Positions 35,873-46,091 of a stretch of 64,000 bases of DNA are shown here, piece by piece. A program made the translations under genes and the position numbers. This DNA comes from Pseudobacter sp. GTDB lineage: Bacteria > Bacteroidota > Bacteroidia > Chitinophagales > Chitinophagaceae. Each line of letters begins with the position of its first letter. The first letter of the stretch is position 1. The notes below the pieces were generated by a model that was given only the letters and a program-made list of their open reading frames with translations, searched no databases and was not told where the DNA came from. The stretch lies in assembly GCA_017849455.1 (NCBI GenBank), contig JAFIGX010000004.1, positions 186,001 through 250,000 on the forward strand, read 5' to 3'.

Positions 35873-38800
35873 TTATTGCTTGACAAATTTTTCCATGTGC
35901 ACGCTACCGTTAGCAGAAACCAGCTTCAGGAAATAGATACCGGAAGCCAGCATAGAGATATCGAGGCGGATCGGCCGGATATTGCCCTGGTATTGTTTGC
36001 TCAGCACAGGATGGCTTTGCACATCCAGGATTTGCACGCTCATATTGGAGCCGGCATTATTATCGGTCGTGATGTTAAGGAAAGTGCTTGCCGGGTTGGG
36101 ATAGATGGTATACGTAAATATGGCATCGAAATCGATGCGGCGAATTACCGAATACTCGAATTTACCATCCCGGTCGATCATTTTCAACCGGTAGAAATTG
36201 TTACCCTTGCCCGGATTGGCATCCAAAACAGAATACCTGCTGGTAATACCTGCATTATTATTGGCAGCCACCCTGCCGATCGCTTCCCAATTCCCATTGT
36301 TGATGGACCTTTCCACGATAAACTCCCTGGTGTTGATCTCCTGGGCCGTTGTCCAGTTGAGCCGGACGGTCTCATTCAGCCTTTGGGCAGTAAATGAAAG
36401 AAGGTTCAACGGAAGTGAAACAAGGTCATTCCTCGTATACCAGATGGGTGAAGTGATGATCCTTGCACTGCCATTGCTGATATCGATATAATAATAACCG
36501 GTAGAGAGGTCAGACAAATTATTGTCTACATAGGTCATTGTGCTGCCGGTAACGGACGTGATCTTTTGAGCTGTTATGCCGCTTCCCGGAACACCATACA
36601 TCAGATTGATCACAGCATTGCTGACGTTGGTGGTGGCGTCCGTTATGGTAACTGAGATGATAGGCGCATTGCGATCTGTGAAAATGGAGCCCATGATCCT
36701 GGTGTTGATCGTGAAGTCTACTTTACTGTCGCAATCCTGCGTAGCATAAAAATGCATATTTCTCAAAGCCTTTACGATCTCTGTTTTGGTAAGCGCAGGA
36801 GCAATGACAGCAGTGCGCGAATAGGTAGTATGACCAAAGGTGGTATTGTGATTATCATGGTCGATCGTAGGTCCGAGATGATACCCCTTTGCCAGCAAGG
36901 TTTGATAATATCCCAGGTAAAACATCGATGAGCCGGGATTGGAATACGTGGTATTGGTAGACGTGGCAGGGCCGCTTTCTACCGCTGTACCAGTGATGGC
37001 ATCATCGGCTACCGTGTTATAGGTAGTGTTGGCCAGGTTATTATAGTCTGCCGAATTGGGATGGGCCAGCGTTGCGAAGGTATTCTTCGCTACATAATCA
37101 TTGATGGTCTTGAATAAGCCATTGGCGCCGGTATAATCGTTCTTGGCAACGTACACATCGTAATTATTGCTGGGTCCCCAGGCCCCGCTTCCGCTTTCCC
37201 ATCCAAAGAGCAGGTCCATTCCATCGCCATAAACCACCACGTGGCCTCCTCCCGAGATCACGCCCCATTCCATACCATACATGGCAAGGAAATTAGGATG
37301 AGCTGCACTGAAATTATTGGCCTCCACAGAACCGGAGTGGTAGTTGCTGATCTGGTTGCCAGGATTATTCGCGGTCGAGAAATGGTTGTGCTCGGATATT
37401 CCCAGATAATCCATGCATTGGGCCGTCATGGCATAATTGTAATCCTGGGTAGGAGTATAACCGGGATTGTCCTGATTGCCATCTGAATAATCGGAATGCG
37501 AATGCAGTGTCCCGAAATAATAATTGTTCGATGCAGTATTGCTGGTTGCCTTGTTGCCCGACAATGGTGAGCTGACGAGGTATTTTGTTCCACCGGCGCA
37601 ATTCTTATTTGCGGAGAAAACAAAGAAATAATATACAGTGCCCGGAGTAAGACCAGGCGCCACGAAATTGGTAGCCCCTGAATTGGACACCACGGCCCCT
37701 CCGCCAAGATTATCACCCACATTGTAATCGGTATTATCAGCCGGGCTTGCGGATAAGGAAGATGATGTACTTCTGATCACGAGGTAATCATCTGCTCCAC
37801 TGCCTGCCGTAAATGAACCGGATATACTGGTATTGGAGGCATTGAAGAACAGGGAGCTTGGTTGTGAGCCTGGCGTAGCGCATGGAGGTAATGGCTGTGT
37901 GGCCTGTGAAGCTGACAGCGGAGAAGCCACATTGTAAGCAGGGCCATTCACACAGTTCAGCGCATTGACGCTGAACACAAAGAAATAATAGGTAGTGTTG
38001 GGCGTTAGTCCGGATGCCGTAAAGGTGCTGGTATTGCTTCTTTGCACCACGGTAGCATTACCAATAATGTCGCCGGCATTATAAGCCTGTCCGTTTACAG
38101 GATTATTGGTCAGCGATGAAGAGCTGCTTCTGAGTACAAGGTACTCGTCTGCTGTAGTGGTAGTGAAAGAACCCTGAACAGTATTCGATGTAACACTACC
38201 AAAAACCAGGTTCGACGGTTGGGAAGCCGGGGCTGCACAAGGTGGAAGCCCTGCATTGGTAGTGGCTTGCCCTGTCAGCACCGTAGTAGTATAATATAAA
38301 GGCCCGCCGGTGCAAATGCTGTTGACGGGGAAAATAAAGAAGTAATAAGTAGTAGAGGCGTTGAGCCCGGTAGCGGTAAAGCTGGTGCTGCTTCCTTTCG
38401 CCACAACGGTCCCATCTCCTACGTTGTCCCCGATGTTATAGATCTGCCCGTTCACCGGATTCGTGGTAAGGCTGCTGCTGGTGCTGGCTACTACCAGGTA
38501 TCCATCGGGGGCAGGACTTGCAGCGGTAAAGCTGCCCTGGATCGATACATCGGTTATCGTGCCGAAGGTCAGGACGGTGGCCGGTGCAGTGGGACTGGTG
38601 CAGGGAGTAGTGGCAACGGCAGTTACGGTAAGGTTATCGATACTGATCTTGGGTCTCGAACCTGTAGTACCACCGGAGCCATTGTGATAGTAAAAACGCA
38701 ATCTTGCCGTAGCGCTGTTGTTGAACATCGCGGGCAGCGCAATATTTGTCTTTGACCCGCTGGTAGGTGAATTATTGGTGAAGTCCAGTACATCGGCAAA

Positions 38801-40765
38801 GGTAAGTTCGGTGAAGCTGGTCCCGTCGATGCTTGCATAGACGCGGAGGGAGCCATTCCTGTTGCCTGTGGAGTTATTGATCGAAGCCCAATCGAAACTC
38901 AAAGTGCCTGCATTGAGCCCGGTGAAGTCCATGTAGAAATCGATCGCTGAAGCAGAGGTGTTGTCGGTAGATCCGGTGGATAGGAGTACGATCGACTGTA
39001 AGGCAGGTGATTGGTCTGTCCCTCTTTGCACACCGCCTGAAGTGGAAGTGCCCTGGAACGAAGCAGTGGATGTCGTCAATACAGTTGGATTGGGGATCGT
39101 TCCCGTTCCACTTGCCGATAATCCATCGAAATGATTGGCGCCATTCCCGCTGATGAAGAAGTTGGTCCAACTGGCGATATCTGAGAAGTCCTGTGTGTAA
39201 CTCAACCCTGGCTGGGCAGACATGAGCACAGGCAATGGTCCATTCGTGAATGCCTGCTGGCTTCCGTAGGTAGTGCCACCGGCATTCGTAGCATAAGCCT
39301 TGTAGTAATACCGTGTATTGGGCGCCAGGCCACTGAGACCAACGCTGAAATTACCACTGCTTAAATTAGACGATGCTACCTGGGTGCCTGTACCGTTTGG
39401 AAAACCGGACGCACTGCTGTATTCGATCCCATAACTGGTGACCGGTGAACAGCCCTGGTCCGTGATGCTGCCGGCAACGGTGGCTGTTGTAGCTGTTACG
39501 GCAGAACTTGCACCAGTGGTCACAGCCGGTGCCGCATCGATGCCGGCCCCTGTTACGGCAACGGTCAATCCCGCGATGCCACCACCGCCGATACTGATAT
39601 TTCCATTATAGGATTGAACTGCTATGGGGCTGAATTTTACATAGATCTGCTTACCGGTAAAACTATTTCCTGTATAGGAGAAACTGAGCGTATTGGTATA
39701 GGTACCGCCGGAAGTTTCCGAATAGCTGAATCCTGGCAGGGCTGCAATGGTAATATTACTGCCATCTAAATTGTACCCGTCCAGTGTAAAAGTATTCGGG
39801 CCTGCTACTGTATTCTTGCAGATATTTCCAAAATCGCCAGGAGTAGAAGTGATCGATACGGATGGCGATGAACCGGGATTTACAGTGAATATTTGGGTGT
39901 TCGAAGGACTGGCCGCTCCTGTAGTCGTAACGCCTACCGGGAAAGAACCTGGACTAACAATATCAGAGGCCGGGATGGAGGCGGTAAGCTGCGTTGAACT
40001 GACGAATGTAGTTGTTCTGCTGGAACCATTCCACGTAACGGTGGATGCCCCATCGACAAAATTCGATCCATTTACGGTCAATGTAAAGGCAGGATCGCCG
40101 GCAGAAGCGGAAGACGGCGAAATAGAGGTGGTAGCAGGTACCGGTACTGAAGCGGTGAGCGTTCCACCGATGGCCAATCCATACTGCCCGGCCGATGGCG
40201 AGTTGAAGCCCCAACCACCTGTAGTAGTTTGGCCACTTGCGTAATAGCGAATAGTAACCGTAGTAAGGTCTGAAACACTTTGAAGCGCTGATATGCCAGT
40301 AAGGTCTACGTGCGCCGTCAATGTCGAGGCTGTAGAGATTACAGGCGGATTGATCAACGTAAAATTAGTTCCATCCAAACTATACGCAAATTGTGAGGTA
40401 ACGCCCGATGTCGCATAGAAAGAGGCGGTCCCGGCAAATTTTGCATCGATCGTCGATAAGGATAACGTGTATCCTGGGCTGGCCGATAAGGTAAATTGGA
40501 AATAATCTGTGTTCGCTACGGAAATTCCATCATTCTGGAATCCTACTGTTCTGAAGGAATTTGCGCCCGCACTAGCAGCAGCTCCTGAACCCCTGGTCAG
40601 GGTTTTGGAGGCGTCCAGATTGGAGTTGTAAACGGTGGCGTCGGATGTCGCCACGGTGTTTTGTCCGGTAAAGTCCCAGGCAGCGATCTGGGACCATCCA
40701 TTAATACTCCCTAAGACCAAAATTGCAAATAGCAAAAAGGTCCTGATTGTGTAGATTTTCTTCAT
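35873..40765 (-). CDS. giant T9SS-exported multidomain protein with PHP metallohydrolase domain
   Basis: A 1630-residue secreted protein (signal peptide about 1-26). Domains in order are a beta-sandwich (30-210), an IPT/TIG-like domain (about 212-300), a choice-of-anchor/Ig-like domain (305-412), fibronectin III (415-510), a beta-sandwich (515-715), and three related Fn3-like repeats (about 720-1080) each with a YYFF-x-F core. A PHP-type phosphoesterase domain of the CehA/McbA kind follows (1084-1350) with LHSHSDYSDG, SEHNHF, MEWG, LAHPN and DHDNHN. After a further Fn3-like domain comes a type A sorting tail, starting YTIYPNPAST near 1552. It should be displayed on or released from the cell surface. 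The metal ligands look complete, so activity on a phosphoester or amide is possible. The substrate is unknown. Confidence 0.85.
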   Translation of the reverse strand: MKKIYTIRTFLLFAILVLGSINGWSQIAAWDFTGQNTVATSDATVYNSNLDASKTLTRGSGAAASAGANSFRTVGFQNDGISVANTDYFQFTLSASPGYTLSLSTIDAKFAGTASFYATSGVTSQFAYSLDGTNFTLINPPVISTASTLTAHVDLTGISALQSVSDLTTVTIRYYASGQTTTGGWGFNSPSAGQYGLAIGGTLTASVPVPATTSISPSSASAGDPAFTLTVNGSNFVDGASTVTWNGSSRTTTFVSSTQLTASIPASDIVSPGSFPVGVTTTGAASPSNTQIFTVNPGSSPSVSITSTPGDFGNICKNTVAGPNTFTLDGYNLDGSNITIAALPGFSYSETSGGTYTNTLSFSYTGNSFTGKQIYVKFSPIAVQSYNGNISIGGGGIAGLTVAVTGAGIDAAPAVTTGASSAVTATTATVAGSITDQGCSPVTSYGIEYSSASGFPNGTGTQVASSNLSSGNFSVGLSGLAPNTRYYYKAYATNAGGTTYGSQQAFTNGPLPVLMSAQPGLSYTQDFSDIASWTNFFISGNGANHFDGLSASGTGTIPNPTVLTTSTASFQGTSTSGGVQRGTDQSPALQSIVLLSTGSTDNTSASAIDFYMDFTGLNAGTLSFDWASINNSTGNRNGSLRVYASIDGTSFTELTFADVLDFTNNSPTSGSKTNIALPAMFNNSATARLRFYYHNGSGGTTGSRPKISIDNLTVTAVATTPCTSPTAPATVLTFGTITDVSIQGSFTAASPAPDGYLVVASTSSSLTTNPVNGQIYNIGDNVGDGTVVAKGSSTSFTATGLNASTTYYFFIFPVNSICTGGPLYYTTTVLTGQATTNAGLPPCAAPASQPSNLVFGSVTSNTVQGSFTTTTADEYLVLRSSSSSLTNNPVNGQAYNAGDIIGNATVVQRSNTSTFTASGLTPNTTYYFFVFSVNALNCVNGPAYNVASPLSASQATQPLPPCATPGSQPSSLFFNASNTSISGSFTAGSGADDYLVIRSTSSSLSASPADNTDYNVGDNLGGGAVVSNSGATNFVAPGLTPGTVYYFFVFSANKNCAGGTKYLVSSPLSGNKATSNTASNNYYFGTLHSHSDYSDGNQDNPGYTPTQDYNYAMTAQCMDYLGISEHNHFSTANNPGNQISNYHSGSVEANNFSAAHPNFLAMYGMEWGVISGGGHVVVYGDGMDLLFGWESGSGAWGPSNNYDVYVAKNDYTGANGLFKTINDYVAKNTFATLAHPNSADYNNLANTTYNTVADDAITGTAVESGPATSTNTTYSNPGSSMFYLGYYQTLLAKGYHLGPTIDHDNHNTTFGHTTYSRTAVIAPALTKTEIVKALRNMHFYATQDCDSKVDFTINTRIMGSIFTDRNAPIISVTITDATTNVSNAVINLMYGVPGSGITAQKITSVTGSTMTYVDNNLSDLSTGYYYIDISNGSARIITSPIWYTRNDLVSLPLNLLSFTAQRLNETVRLNWTTAQEINTREFIVERSINNGNWEAIGRVAANNNAGITSRYSVLDANPGKGNNFYRLKMIDRDGKFEYSVIRRIDFDAIFTYTIYPNPASTFLNITTDNNAGSNMSVQILDVQSHPVLSKQYQGNIRPIRLDISMLASGIYFLKLVSANGSVHMEKFVKQ

Positions 40766-41141
40766 GAGCCGTTTTGTTAGATAATAAAAAGGTAAATACG
40801 GATAAGATCCATACAGGATATTAAACAGAATATTGGCAGGTGAATAAGGGTAGGAACCGGCTGCGTGGAAGCCGCCAAAGATAGAAGGAAAACCTTCTCT
40901 GCTAATTATTCGAAGATTAATTTTTTGTGATCACACAGGAGGCCGTGAACCCCGATCGGGGGGCCGGAAATGATACTCAAAATATAGGAATTATTTCCTG
41001 TACTTTTTGAAAAAAGATCTTTTTATCGCTTATGCTTTTTAACAGGCGGATTTTTCATTTCTATGGAATTCCCTCTTTTTTCATCCCAGACCTGATAAAG
41101 GAACACCTGTTGGATTTAAGTATATTTTTTATATTAGTAGT
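40766..41141. other. 376-base divergent intergenic region
   Basis: It lies between the giant PHP protein gene (minus) and the ECF sigma gene (plus). On the minus strand TATCTTTG at 40876-40883 matches the -7 consensus about 110 bases before the PHP gene start. On the plus strand tactttttg at 41001-41009 is one base too long for a match. No RNA gene, repeat or open frame of note was seen. Confidence 0.4.
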
Positions 41142-41738
41142 ATGAACTACGGTTTGCTTGCCGATGACATGTTGGTTAAACTTCTGAAAGCAGATGATGA
41201 AGCTGCTTTCCGGGAGATTTATCACAGGTACTGGAAAGACCTGTTCAATGCTGCCTATTTCCGTATCGGCTCAAAGGAAGTGGCGAAAGAACTTGTTCAG
41301 GGCCTGTTCCTCGCTATTTGGGAAAAAAGACACACACTCACCGTTGTTTACCTGGAAAAATACCTCCAGACCGCCATCAAGAACCGTGTTATCAATTATA
41401 TTGAATCAACGCTTGTACAGGAAAAGCATCAACAGCAGATCCGGGAGATCTATTATCATCGATCAGCAGATGGCCCACAAGAGGTCATTCAGTATAATGA
41501 ATTATACAATGCTTTTAAGAAAGCCCTGCTGCAACTGCCTCCGAAAGCCCGTAATATTTTTGAAATGAGCCGGTTCGAACGTCTTTCGGCCAGGGAAATT
41601 GCCGGTCGCCTGAATATCTCCGAAAAGGCGGTGGAATACCATATAACTTCCTCTTTAAGAATGCTCAGGAACAGCCTCAAAGACTTCCTCGTCAATGGCA
41701 TCCTTGTAGCAGCCGCCTGCCAACTCTGGTGTACCTGA
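41142..41738 (+). CDS. ECF RNA polymerase sigma-70 factor
   Basis: A 198-residue sigma factor of the Bacteroidota FecI-like group. Region 2 spans about 22-90 (DDEAAFREIYHRYWKDLFNA, then LVQGLFLAIWEKR). Region 4 spans about 130-185, with LPPKARNIFEMSRFERLSAR and the helix-turn-helix AGRLNISEKAVEYHITSSLR. It is followed by a FecR anti-sigma gene and a TonB receptor with an STN domain, the usual cell-surface signalling trio. The sigma factor probably drives its own operon when the receptor is occupied. Confidence 0.93.
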   Translation: MNYGLLADDMLVKLLKADDEAAFREIYHRYWKDLFNAAYFRIGSKEVAKELVQGLFLAIWEKRHTLTVVYLEKYLQTAIKNRVINYIESTLVQEKHQQQIREIYYHRSADGPQEVIQYNELYNAFKKALLQLPPKARNIFEMSRFERLSAREIAGRLNISEKAVEYHITSSLRMLRNSLKDFLVNGILVAAACQLWCT

Positions 41739-41753
41739 TTTTTTTTCTTCCCG

Positions 41754-41800
41754 TTTAGGGTGTTTTCTGCCTTGCCTGTCTTTAGGTATTATACCCTAAA
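41754..41800. repeat. short inverted repeat before the FecR gene
   Basis: tttagggt at 41754-41761 is the exact reverse complement of accctaaa at 41793-41800. A third related word, tttagg, starts at 41781. They fill most of the 68-base gap between the sigma and anti-sigma genes and end seven bases before the FecR start. They could fold over the translation start and adjust the ratio of the two proteins. Confidence 0.45.
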
Positions 41801-41806
41801 AATGTA

Positions 41807-42835
41807 ATGCAGATGAACAGAATAGCATTCCGGCAATTGCTGCAAAAATATGCCTCCGGGACTGCCAGCCAGGAAGAAAAAGAATTGGTCGACCATTGGT
41901 ACGAACTCATATACAATACCGATAACATCGCCGCCCTGAAAGATGCCGAACTGTCTGTTGTTGAAGAAGAAATGTGGAACAGGATCGAACAGGATATGCA
42001 ATGGAGCGAAGGGCAGTCCCATGCACGAAAGATCCCGAAGCGCCAGATCATTTTCCGATGGGTGGCGGCTGCGGCCATACTGATAGCAGTAGCATTCGGG
42101 CTCAATAGATATTTATTCGTTGATCAGCGCAACAAGGACAACAATAAGCTGACAGAATCAATAAATTCCAATCCGGAGATAAAAAAGATCGTACTGGAAG
42201 ATGGGACGACCATCACTCTCCAGCCCTCAGCTAAACTGACTTATCCGGGGCATTTTGCAGGCGACAAACGGGAGGTTTACCTCGAAGGAGAAGCTTTTTT
42301 CGACGTGGTAAAGAATCCTGCCAAACCCTTTTTGGTACATAGTGGGAACCTGATAACACAGGTACTGGGCACCAGTTTTACAATAAAGCCCAACAGGAAG
42401 TTCAATACAATAATGGTGGAAGTAAAAACAGGAAAGGTGGCCGTTTACGAAAATAACAACTCCGGAAAGCTGAATGCATCCCAGCCTAAAAATCAAGGCG
42501 CCATTATAACTCCAAACCAAAAGGCGGTTTATGATATCGCCAACAGAAATTTCAACATTTCTATTGTTGAAAACCCTGAACCATTAGCAGAAGCACATAA
42601 TCCTTCCCATTTTGTCTTTGATGATACAAACCTCGCTACAGTTCTGGAAAATATCAGTAAGGGGTATGCGATAGATATCATGGTGGAGAACGAAAATATT
42701 TACCATTGCAAGTTTTCCGGAGATATTACCAACCAGGGATTGTATAACAAACTGGATCTGATCTGTCAGTCTACCGGCCTTCAATATGAGTTGCTGGGCA
42801 CAAAGATCCTGATCAAAGGAAAAGGCTGTCAATAA
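41807..42835 (+). CDS. FecR family anti-sigma factor
   Basis: A 342-residue inner-membrane protein. The N-terminal cytoplasmic part (1-80) binds the sigma factor (RIAFRQLLQKYASGTASQEE). One membrane helix follows at about 84-104 (RWVAAAAILIAVAFGLNRYL). The periplasmic FecR domain contains TLQPSAKLTYPGHFAGDKRE and VYLEGEAFFDVVKNPAKPF. The C-terminal part has the DUF4974-like ENISKGYAIDIMVEN, which contacts the receptor STN domain. It relays receptor occupancy to the upstream sigma factor. Confidence 0.92.
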   Translation: MQMNRIAFRQLLQKYASGTASQEEKELVDHWYELIYNTDNIAALKDAELSVVEEEMWNRIEQDMQWSEGQSHARKIPKRQIIFRWVAAAAILIAVAFGLNRYLFVDQRNKDNNKLTESINSNPEIKKIVLEDGTTITLQPSAKLTYPGHFAGDKREVYLEGEAFFDVVKNPAKPFLVHSGNLITQVLGTSFTIKPNRKFNTIMVEVKTGKVAVYENNNSGKLNASQPKNQGAIITPNQKAVYDIANRNFNISIVENPEPLAEAHNPSHFVFDDTNLATVLENISKGYAIDIMVENENIYHCKFSGDITNQGLYNKLDLICQSTGLQYELLGTKILIKGKGCQ

Positions 42836-43028
42836 GCTGTCACCCTCATCAATTTTAAAACAACTGCCACATGAAAAAACACATTATTTCCTCCGGGTAA
42901 AATATTATCTGATATTATCTGCCCAAAAAAGGCCAGCAATACTACCAATATTGCCAGCCTGTATTCCCGCCAAAGCAGGAAAGTTTTTGCTTGCACTTTT
43001 AACTATTCAAACAAAAACAGTTGAAGTT

Positions 43029-46016
43029 ATGAAAAAAACACGATTGCTGAATGCAATTGCTTTTTGCATGAAATTCATTGCCATACAGATCTTCCTCTCA
43101 ACTCTTTTTACCCTGACCCTTTTTGCAAAAGATGTAAAAGGCCAGGGCATATTGGAGAAACTGATAACGCTGGATGTAAAAAATGAAGAAGTAAAAAATG
43201 TTATTACAGAGATCAAGAAGAAGACGGACATCCGGTTTATTTTCAGTTCCACTGCTATCACGGTAAGTAAGAAAATTTCCATAAAAGTAAATGAGAAGAA
43301 ATTAAAAGATGTACTGAACGAAATATTCATGCCGCTTGATATTGGTTATAAAGTGGTAGGTGAACAGATATTGCTTTATAGCATGAACGACGAAAAACCA
43401 ATGGCACTTATTCCTGGAACAGAAGAAAACAGGAATGAAAATATAATTTCGGGAGTAGTGACCTCCTCACAAACAAAGGAAGTCCTGGTAGGGGCCACCG
43501 TAACCATTAAAGGACGGAAAAAGTCTGTCACTACCAACAATGAAGGCAGGTTTACCATCGACGCCGAGCCCGGCGACATTCTGATCATTACATCTGTAGG
43601 GCATTCGCCCTTCGAGTTGAAAGTCAACTCCGACGCCCACTATACTGTTACATTGAACACCATCAATGCCATTCTGAGTGATATAACAGTCATAGGTTCC
43701 CGCGGCAAGCCGCGGACAGATGTTGAGCGACCGGTTCCGGTAGATATCTTTTCAGCAAAGGAAATACAGAGAACAGGGCAGGTAGAACTGTCGCAGATGA
43801 TCCATTTCTCCGCTCCTTCCTTCAACTCCACCAAACATGGCATCAGCAATGTCACCTCTTATGTTGACCCTGCAACACTTCGGGGCCTTGGACCCGATCA
43901 GACCCTCGTGCTGGTGAACGGAAAACGTCGCCATCAATCAGCCGCCCTCAATGTGAACAATGTTGTAGGAAGAGGCAGTGTGGGCACCGACTTGAATGTG
44001 ATCCCATCGTCTGCGATTGAAAGGGTGGAAATTTTAAGGGATGGCGCAGCCGCTCAATATGGGTCTGATGCTATTGCCGGTATCATCAACCTGCAATTAA
44101 AAAGAAATGCGAGCGGTGGTACTGTAACCGGTCACTATGGCGTAACCAAAGAAGGTGATGGAAAAACGTATGAGCAAAGTGTGAACTTCGGCCTGCCGCT
44201 GGGAAATAAAGGAGGCTTTTTCAATACCACACTACAGTTTCATCACAATGACCCCACCGACAGGTCGGGCCCATTTACAGGTAAGGTATATAACAGTAAC
44301 CAGGCGATTGATGATTCTATCATTGCAGCCAGGCGTTTCAACAGGCAGATCGAAGGGACGAAATATGGAACTTCGAAAAATACCAATGGGATAGCATTTT
44401 ACAATGCAGAAATACCTTTGAAAAATAGCTGGGCCCTGTATTCCTTTGGAGGATATTCTTATAAGAAAGTTACAGCCTATGGATTCTTCCGCCCGCCTGT
44501 CAATGATAAAAGAAAGGTATTGAACATTTATCCGAATGGCTACTCACCCGTATTTCCGGCCACCCTGCAGGATTTCAGCAGTGCCGTAGGGATAAAAAGA
44601 AGAAATACCGGAGGGTGGAATATCGATATCAGCAATACATTTGGCCGCAATCATATAGCACTGTATTCAAACAATACCGTTAACCCATCTTACGGTGATG
44701 CTTCTCCTACCAGCTTTTTTGGGGGCAACCTGATATTCAGCCAAAACAGCACCAATGTAGATTTTTCCAGATCATTTACGGAAATAAGAGCGGTTAATTC
44801 GCTCAATATTTCACTGGGCGCCGAAATGAGGATAGAACATTACCAGATCAACCGTGGTGATGACCCCTCCTGGAAAAAAGGAACATTACAAAATACAGAT
44901 GTGGGGGCCAGCGGCAGGGAAGGTTTTGCGGATGTAAATGCAGTGAAAAGGAACCGGAGCAATTTTGGTGTATACGCGGATATTGAAAGCGATATCACCA
45001 ATAAATTACTATTGGGCGTAGCTCTGCGCTTCGAGAACTACAGCGACTTTGGCTCTAATTTATCGGGCAAGTTTTCAGCCCGGTACAAGCTCGCCAACAA
45101 TCTTTCGATCAGGGGATCTGTAAACAGAGGATTCAGGGCGCCTTCGATGCACCAGCTTTACTATAGCAGTAACGCCGATGCACAATGGCTTACTATTAAT
45201 GGAGTGTTCGACGCTTTTCCTGTTGGCCATCTCAGGAACGACAACCCTTATGTGCAGGCTACCGGTGTAGGTAAACTGAAAGCGGAAACTTCACTTGATT
45301 TCAATGCAGGGTTTACGATACAGCTTGCCAGGAAATTCCTGATGACGGTAGACGCTTACCAGGTCGATATCAAGGACAGGGTGGTCATTTCAGCGCAACT
45401 GGATGCTACTTCGCCCTCACTGGCGCCCATATTCAATGGTTCAGGATATTCCCTGGTACAGTTTTTCTCCAATGCATTGGATACCCGTACCAAAGGGTTG
45501 GATGTCGTAACAACATATACTGAAAAACTGGCCCCTGAACATGAGCTGAACCTTAGCGCTGCATTGATGCTGAACGAAACAAAACTGAAGGGAAATATCA
45601 GGACACCCGATAAACTATCCAGTGTGGGCAGTAACCTGATCGACCGGGTCATGCTCGGCCTTATCGAAGTGGCCCAACCCCGCAGTAAGGTCATTCTATC
45701 GGCCAACTACCGGTATAAAAAAATAGAAGCGTTGATACGGGCTACCCGGTTTGGAGAGGTCACGGCACGGCAAAGCGACCCTGCCCGGGACCAGACCTTC
45801 AGCTCAAAAACAATTACCGATGCTGCACTTACATGGCATATCCATTCGAAAATGGCATGGAGCCTGGGCGCCAACAATATCGGAAATGTTTATCCTGATA
45901 AAATAACGCTGGCTGCATTAACAAGCTCCGGTCAAACGCCCTATACAAGGTTTACTTCGCAGTTTGGTTTCATGGGCGCGTACTATTACACTACGATCAA
46001 GATCGGGTTTCAATAA
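43029..46016 (+). CDS. TonB-dependent receptor with STN signalling domain
   Basis: Taking the ATG at 43029 gives a 995-residue receptor with a clean signal peptide; an upstream ATG at 42951 would add 26 unlikely residues. An STN domain (about 42-115, ITLDVKNEEVKNVITEIKKK) is followed by a carboxypeptidase-regulatory-like domain (about 140-215, ISGVVTSSQTKEVLVGATVT). The plug contains RGLGPDQTLVLVNGKRRH and ERVEILRDGAAAQYGSDAIA, and the beta-barrel ends in YYYTTIKIGFQ. No SusD partner is present, so this is not a standard SusCD system. The ligand is unknown: a siderophore, cofactor or small glycoside would all fit. It is third in the sigma/anti-sigma operon. Confidence 0.92.
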   Translation: MKKTRLLNAIAFCMKFIAIQIFLSTLFTLTLFAKDVKGQGILEKLITLDVKNEEVKNVITEIKKKTDIRFIFSSTAITVSKKISIKVNEKKLKDVLNEIFMPLDIGYKVVGEQILLYSMNDEKPMALIPGTEENRNENIISGVVTSSQTKEVLVGATVTIKGRKKSVTTNNEGRFTIDAEPGDILIITSVGHSPFELKVNSDAHYTVTLNTINAILSDITVIGSRGKPRTDVERPVPVDIFSAKEIQRTGQVELSQMIHFSAPSFNSTKHGISNVTSYVDPATLRGLGPDQTLVLVNGKRRHQSAALNVNNVVGRGSVGTDLNVIPSSAIERVEILRDGAAAQYGSDAIAGIINLQLKRNASGGTVTGHYGVTKEGDGKTYEQSVNFGLPLGNKGGFFNTTLQFHHNDPTDRSGPFTGKVYNSNQAIDDSIIAARRFNRQIEGTKYGTSKNTNGIAFYNAEIPLKNSWALYSFGGYSYKKVTAYGFFRPPVNDKRKVLNIYPNGYSPVFPATLQDFSSAVGIKRRNTGGWNIDISNTFGRNHIALYSNNTVNPSYGDASPTSFFGGNLIFSQNSTNVDFSRSFTEIRAVNSLNISLGAEMRIEHYQINRGDDPSWKKGTLQNTDVGASGREGFADVNAVKRNRSNFGVYADIESDITNKLLLGVALRFENYSDFGSNLSGKFSARYKLANNLSIRGSVNRGFRAPSMHQLYYSSNADAQWLTINGVFDAFPVGHLRNDNPYVQATGVGKLKAETSLDFNAGFTIQLARKFLMTVDAYQVDIKDRVVISAQLDATSPSLAPIFNGSGYSLVQFFSNALDTRTKGLDVVTTYTEKLAPEHELNLSAALMLNETKLKGNIRTPDKLSSVGSNLIDRVMLGLIEVAQPRSKVILSANYRYKKIEALIRATRFGEVTARQSDPARDQTFSSKTITDAALTWHIHSKMAWSLGANNIGNVYPDKITLAALTSSGQTPYTRFTSQFGFMGAYYYTTIKIGFQ

Positions 46017-46091
46017 TTGCCTTCATCGATCAATACCGCGTGATGATGATGCAAAAGCAGCCTTTTTATTTTCCTTTTAAATGATCCAGGA

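Noticed and set aside
37500..38620. A tandem DNA repeat or CRISPR-like array in the giant gene
   Set aside because: The three units are Fn3-like protein repeats of over 100 residues each with diverged DNA, not short spaced repeats.
39747..40244. A 165-residue plus-strand frame inside the giant PHP protein gene
   Set aside because: It mirrors low-complexity Ser/Thr/Gly codons of the real gene and has no start context or domain.
42836..43028. A tiny open frame (MKKHIISSG) before the TonB receptor
   Set aside because: Nine codons with no supporting context; more likely part of the leader of the receptor gene.
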